Part shown: one piece after another, positions 62,701-64,000 of the stretch
Layout of the letters: each line of letters opens with the position of its first letter
Numbering within the stretch: position 1 is the stretch's first letter
NCBI GenBank assembly: GCA_022747635.1
Contig: JAKTNV010000001.1
Location: forward strand, 26,552,490-26,616,489
Direction: 5' to 3'
Source of the DNA: Hetaerina americana
Taxonomy: Eukaryota; Arthropoda; Insecta; Odonata; Calopterygidae
Length of the DNA: 64,000 bases
The notes under the pieces: model-generated
The model's database searches: none
Told to the model about the DNA's origin: nothing
Seen by the model: the letters and a program-made list of their open reading frames with translations, nothing else
Position numbers and translations under genes: made by a program

Positions 62701-63863
62701 CAAAAGGGAGGACTGGCTCCAAAGAAGGTGGAGACCATTTCATGTGCAGGAAAGGTCATGGTGTTGGTTTCTTTGGATGCGCGTGGGATAATTTTCATTG
62801 ACTATCTTAAAAAAGGAAAAACTATCAACGGCCAGTATTATTTGAACTTATTGCAATGTTTGAGCAAAGAAATCAAGCAAAAGCAGCCGCATTTGGGTAA
62901 GAAGAAAGTGTTGTTTCATCAAGACAATGCACCAGCTCACAAATCCATTATTGCAATGGCCAAAACTCTTGAATTGAAGTTTGAATTATTACCTCATTCG
63001 CCAGATTTAGTCACAATGGCTGTCTCATCCTTCGGATGGGACAGCCATTGTGACTTTTTAGTGCTTTTTGTGATTCAGAAGAAATAATCTTCATTGACTT
63101 TATGATGCAGACACCAGAATGCAAAGTGCCCTTAAGCATCAGTGGAAAAATACTATTGCATCTGTTTTAATATGAATATTTAAAATTTCCACTTAGTGAA
63201 ATCGTAAGCAGTTTAGTTTCTTCACGTTGGATAGGCCATGATGGTGTGTAGACCAATATTAATTTAAAAAAATTCTAATTTTTCTCTTATCTCACCCTCA
63301 TTCCACTTTGATTGAGAATGCTTACTAATTCCAGGGACATGGTGTTGACATTATTTTGTCTGTAAAAAAAAACAAACTGAAGTTATAAATTTGGAGTTCT
63401 TTAACCGTGCATTACATTTGTTGCAAGTAAACAGGCTATCCATGAATTATGTTTCCTATAAACATGCTCCTTTTCCCCTCCGTTGCCATGGTCCTAATTA
63501 TTATATTAATATAGTAAATAAATTAGTTACCGTGGAGTTGGAAATATTTGGTTATTGTTATTGTGTTATAGTTTTTATGTTTTCTTTTGTGATTTCTGCA
63601 TTCATTCACTCAGTGACTTCAAACCTAACTTCTTTTATATTTGCATATTCTGTATTATCCTTCAAACCTTTTTTATTTGTTTCAGGTGCTTACTGGTAGT
63701 GATCTCGATGTGAAAGATTTAGGTTTTATTAGTATTGTACAAATGGCTTCCAAACTTAAAGATGTCTTCATTTGCATTAGGCCTGACAAAAACTCAGATT
63801 GGCTTTTATTCGACTCTAAATCCAACTCTGTGTGGAATTCTTCAGTTGCTCCGATTGGGAAAG
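44469..63863 (+). CDS. TDRD5/TDRD7-like LOTUS-domain protein (tejas/tapas relative), 5' part, five exons
   Basis: Germ-granule scaffold family that combines N-terminal LOTUS (OST-HTH) domains, which recruit Vasa helicase or RNA, with C-terminal Tudor domains that bind methylated Piwi proteins in the piRNA pathway. Exons 44469-44720, 51570-51679, 57248-57549, 59363-59592 and 63686-63863 join in frame for about 357 residues. LOTUS 1 (about 8-75) shows LENEYYKQEGVALPFKNFGY and AEAFLLSIPDTVHL; a basic MVTRQKHTKPIFGKKRSS linker follows. LOTUS 2 (about 134-215) contains LARVLQRYAPRGLPLESLG and WLNTNGFRDVQEVIDGL. LOTUS 3 (about 270-345) contains NFREILSNYPDGLWCAALPN and DLGFISIVQMASKLKDVFIC. Tudor domains must lie beyond the window. 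Three LOTUS domains fit TDRD5 or TDRD7; I cannot decide between them. Confidence 0.85.
45350..48340 (-). mobile_element. Degraded LINE (jockey/CR1-like), interrupted by a mariner
   Basis: On the minus strand, 48011-47690 encodes the region upstream of the reverse transcriptase (KNKQKAAWSVINEEVGHG). 46837-46571 encodes the first palm motifs (YSETVPVYKKGNKDHLTNYY, ISIVPVFGKIFQTIM), and 46415-46092 encodes VPQGSVLGPILSIIM. The two parts are separated by the mariner at 46824-47690. A TTATTATTAT-type simple tail near 45350 is the likely 3' end. Frames are broken, so it is dead. The 5' limit is approximate. Confidence 0.75.
46824..47690 (-). mobile_element. Mariner nested in the LINE, 5' truncated
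   Basis: The left terminus CGAGGGTGGTCCAATAAGTA follows TA (46822-46823). The minus strand encodes a transposase in two frames: 47580-47355 gives WVPQLLTVDNK and DETWIHHYTPETKQQSKQW; 47310-46888 gives GKYYSELLDSFDKQLKE, then NAPAHS and LLPHPPYSPDLAPCDFFLF. The first catalytic Asp (VDETW) and the third (APCDFFLF) are present, the second (HHHNAPAH) has lost its Asp. The 5' terminal repeat was not found. Termini resemble the irritans subfamily (inference). Confidence 0.85.
48370..50260 (+). mobile_element. Degraded LINE (jockey-like) on plus strand
   Basis: Plus-strand frames with stops give LEYKSLKRSYQTLLNTAKQT and NKSRDIWKIINASKKLS (before the palm), then LNSYRTIAIQNQFSK. Next come FNICALLFDFTKDFDLVNHN (the canonical D at the active site), INQGVPQVFILGPTLFLMYI, LYADDISIL (near 49540) and VKFLGTHLNCHLNWDSHI. 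Many nonsense and frameshift changes mean it is long dead. It is head-to-head with the minus-strand LINE on its left. Confidence 0.8.
50821..51011. repeat. Perfect 84-bp-arm hairpin with hammerhead-like core
   Basis: Arms 50821-50904 and 50928-51011 are exact reverse complements around a 23-nt spacer that repeats CACCTGATGATGATACAG. Each arm contains a Penelope-type hammerhead-like core (see separate entry). It lies in the first intron of the LOTUS gene. A transcript would form an 84-bp duplex. The perfect identity means recent birth or gene conversion. Confidence 0.9.
50932..50964 (+). ncRNA. Hammerhead-ribozyme-like core, Penelope type
   Basis: In the right arm, CTGATGA (50932-50938) is followed by a GATAC/GTATC stem. 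GAAAC (50953-50957) comes next, then a 4-nt CATG and GTC (50962-50964): the order CUGAUGA, stem II, GAAA, short stem III, GUC of type I hammerheads. Stem III (ACCATGGT) is self-complementary, as in the minimal forms known to work as dimers. Stem I does not pair well here and one extra T lies between CTGATGA and stem II, so activity is doubtful. The mirror copy is on the minus strand at 50868-50900. Confidence 0.45.
51570..51679 (+). CDS. LOTUS gene exon 2
   Basis: Acceptor TTTTTTCAG ends at 51569 and donor GTATGA starts at 51680. Encodes SAKCEHVEKMVTRQKHTKPI then FGKKRSSAVPESKTQK, the basic segment following LOTUS 1 (compare the VARQRSSK-type stretch of the family). Phase 0 in, phase 2 out, matching exon 3. 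Confidence 0.8.
53358..54615 (-). mobile_element. Full-length mariner with broken transposase (1258 bp)
   Basis: Inverted ends TGAGGGTTGCTATTTGTATT and, on the complement of the right, TGAAGGTTGCTATTTATATT, flanked by TA (53356-53357, 54616-54617). The minus strand at 53895-53332 encodes the C-terminal half: RIILHHDNTSSH (second Asp) and MGHPPYSPDLVSNDFFL (third Asp). The N-terminal half (about 54560-53900) is in pieces, with stops. A different lineage from the other copies here. Confidence 0.9.
54910..55453 (-). mobile_element. RTE/other LINE reverse transcriptase fragment
   Basis: The minus strand gives IGIDWRDRRLISNLYMFETA and QVQVGDGDSRWAVRR. After a frameshift it gives YVKEMIKEAGEEQNIGVRV, SVRFADYQALVCHSAKGLQA and finally VELFMYLGSVLDQHGQSSRD. 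The catalytic FADD box reads FADY, so the second Asp is lost. A mariner (55456) abuts or interrupts its upstream side. Confidence 0.75.
55456..56255 (-). mobile_element. Truncated second copy of the 2875-4191 mariner family
   Basis: Starts after TA (55454-55455) with CAAGGTCTGTTCAAAAAGTA, as in the copy at 2875, and stays clearly alignable to it until about 56252. There the match ends and the transposase N-terminus and 5' repeat are missing. The catalytic HDNAP region (near 55815-55830) is recognisable on the minus strand. Confidence 0.85.
57248..57549 (+). CDS. LOTUS gene exon 3 (second LOTUS domain)
   Basis: Acceptor CATTGCAG ends at 57247 and donor GTAGTA starts at 57550. Encodes MAPRFIPLSIRTSLARVLQR and YAPRGLPLESLGAELTCDL, ending DGLKDQGLIKITTRKGKNW, a winged-helix LOTUS fold by pattern. 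Phase 2 in, phase 1 out. Confidence 0.85.
58860..59296 (-). mobile_element. Mariner 5' fragment
   Basis: The right terminus, read on the minus strand, is CAGGGTCTGTACAATAAGCA next to TA (59297-59298). The minus strand then encodes MERTVEQRYALKFCI. After one stop it encodes LGKSASVTLELIKQASGDDA and LSRKRVFEWHKMFKEGWELV, the DNA-binding N-terminus of a mariner transposase. The rest of the transposase and the other end are missing. Confidence 0.8.
59363..59592 (+). CDS. LOTUS gene exon 4
   Basis: Acceptor GAATTTCAG ends at 59362 and donor GTGAGG starts at 59593. Encodes an acidic linker (YSDDDGAWSDDAVGYL) and the first helix of LOTUS 3 (MRQNFREILSNYPDGLWCAA). Phase 1 in, phase 0 out. Confidence 0.85.
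60300..60816 (+). mobile_element. Mariner 3' fragment
   Basis: The plus strand encodes a transposase C-terminus with CPDLAPAYYFIFPKVKSFLK (about 60530-60600). The third catalytic Asp region reads APAYYF, so the Asp is mutated. The right terminus TACTTTTTATACAAACCTTA ends near 60816 and matches the family at 30002. The left limit is approximate. Confidence 0.75.
62074..63090 (+). mobile_element. Mariner with transposase ORF rearranged by a foldback
   Basis: The left end CGAGAGTGGTCCATGAAGTA follows TA (62072-62073). The open frame 62440-63087 encodes KVRNLCARWVPHLLTLEQNQ, FITMDEAWVHYFTPETKEQS (first Asp), IIFIDYLKKGKTINGQYYLN and VLFHQDNAPAHKS (second Asp). After LLPHSPDL the normal APCDFFLF segment is interrupted by an inserted palindrome (63010-63054). 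No right terminal repeat was found. Related in its termini to the copy at 46824. Confidence 0.85.
63686..63863 (+). CDS. LOTUS gene exon 5 (end of third LOTUS domain; gene continues)
   Basis: Acceptor TTGTTTCAG ends at 63685 and donor GTAAGG starts at 63864. Encodes VLTGSDLDVKDLGFISIVQM, ASKLKDVFICIRPDKNSDWL and then LFDSKSNSVW. Phase 0 in, phase 1 out. The Tudor part lies to the right of the window. Confidence 0.85.
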
Positions 63864-64000
63864 GTAAGGGAATACATTGCCAAAGTGTTATTTTATCATT
63901 AGATATTGATCAGTTTCTAGGTTTAATCATAATTTTAGTATCAGTCTACATCAGCTGGGTGCCAGGTTCTTTAAGAAAATTAATTATAATATCAACAATA

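Noticed and set aside
1..64000. CRISPR arrays, operons, rRNA or bacterial features
   Set aside because: No regularly spaced repeats or rRNA sequence seen; gene structure is eukaryotic with spliceosomal introns.

Overview
The window is animal nuclear DNA, most likely from an insect with a fairly large, AT-rich, transposon-laden genome. The evidence is GT-AG introns of 0.3 to 6 kb, a Rop/unc-18 gene, a chemoreceptor with the arthropod gustatory-receptor C-terminal signature, a LOTUS-domain germline gene, and many mariner elements. I cannot name the species; the dense mariner, LINE and SINE remnants fit a hemimetabolous insect, but that is inference.

Layout, left to right. (1) 137-24466, + strand: ten exons of Rop, the Sec1/Munc18 protein that binds syntaxin-1 in synaptic vesicle fusion. 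The 5' end lies outside the window; all nine in-window junctions keep frame and the stop is at 24464. A long AT-rich 3' UTR with several polyadenylation signals probably follows, perhaps to about 28.2 kb. The introns hold mariner elements, tRNA-derived SINEs, a CR1/jockey-like LINE with an open reverse transcriptase, a 91-bp MITE, and a perfect 65-bp-arm hairpin. (2) 28.2-31.7 kb: intergenic, with one internally deleted mariner. (3) 31759-41178, + strand: a six-exon gustatory receptor of about 1028 residues, more than twice the usual 350-480. It has a hydrophobic profile compatible with seven membrane segments and the TY(x5)QF end motif, but carries large polar insertions in four loops. This is the most unusual item here. 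(4) 41.2-44.4 kb: intergenic. (5) 44438 to beyond the window, + strand: the 5' half of a TDRD5/TDRD7-like gene (tejas/tapas relatives, germ granule and piRNA pathway) with three LOTUS domains in five exons. Its first intron is packed with nested LINEs, a mariner and a second perfect hairpin (84-bp arms) carrying a hammerhead-ribozyme-like core.

The three host genes share a strand but have no obvious functional link (synaptic exocytosis, chemosensation, germline small-RNA biology). At least fourteen mariner/Tc1-related pieces from several lineages account for most of the remaining recognisable sequence.
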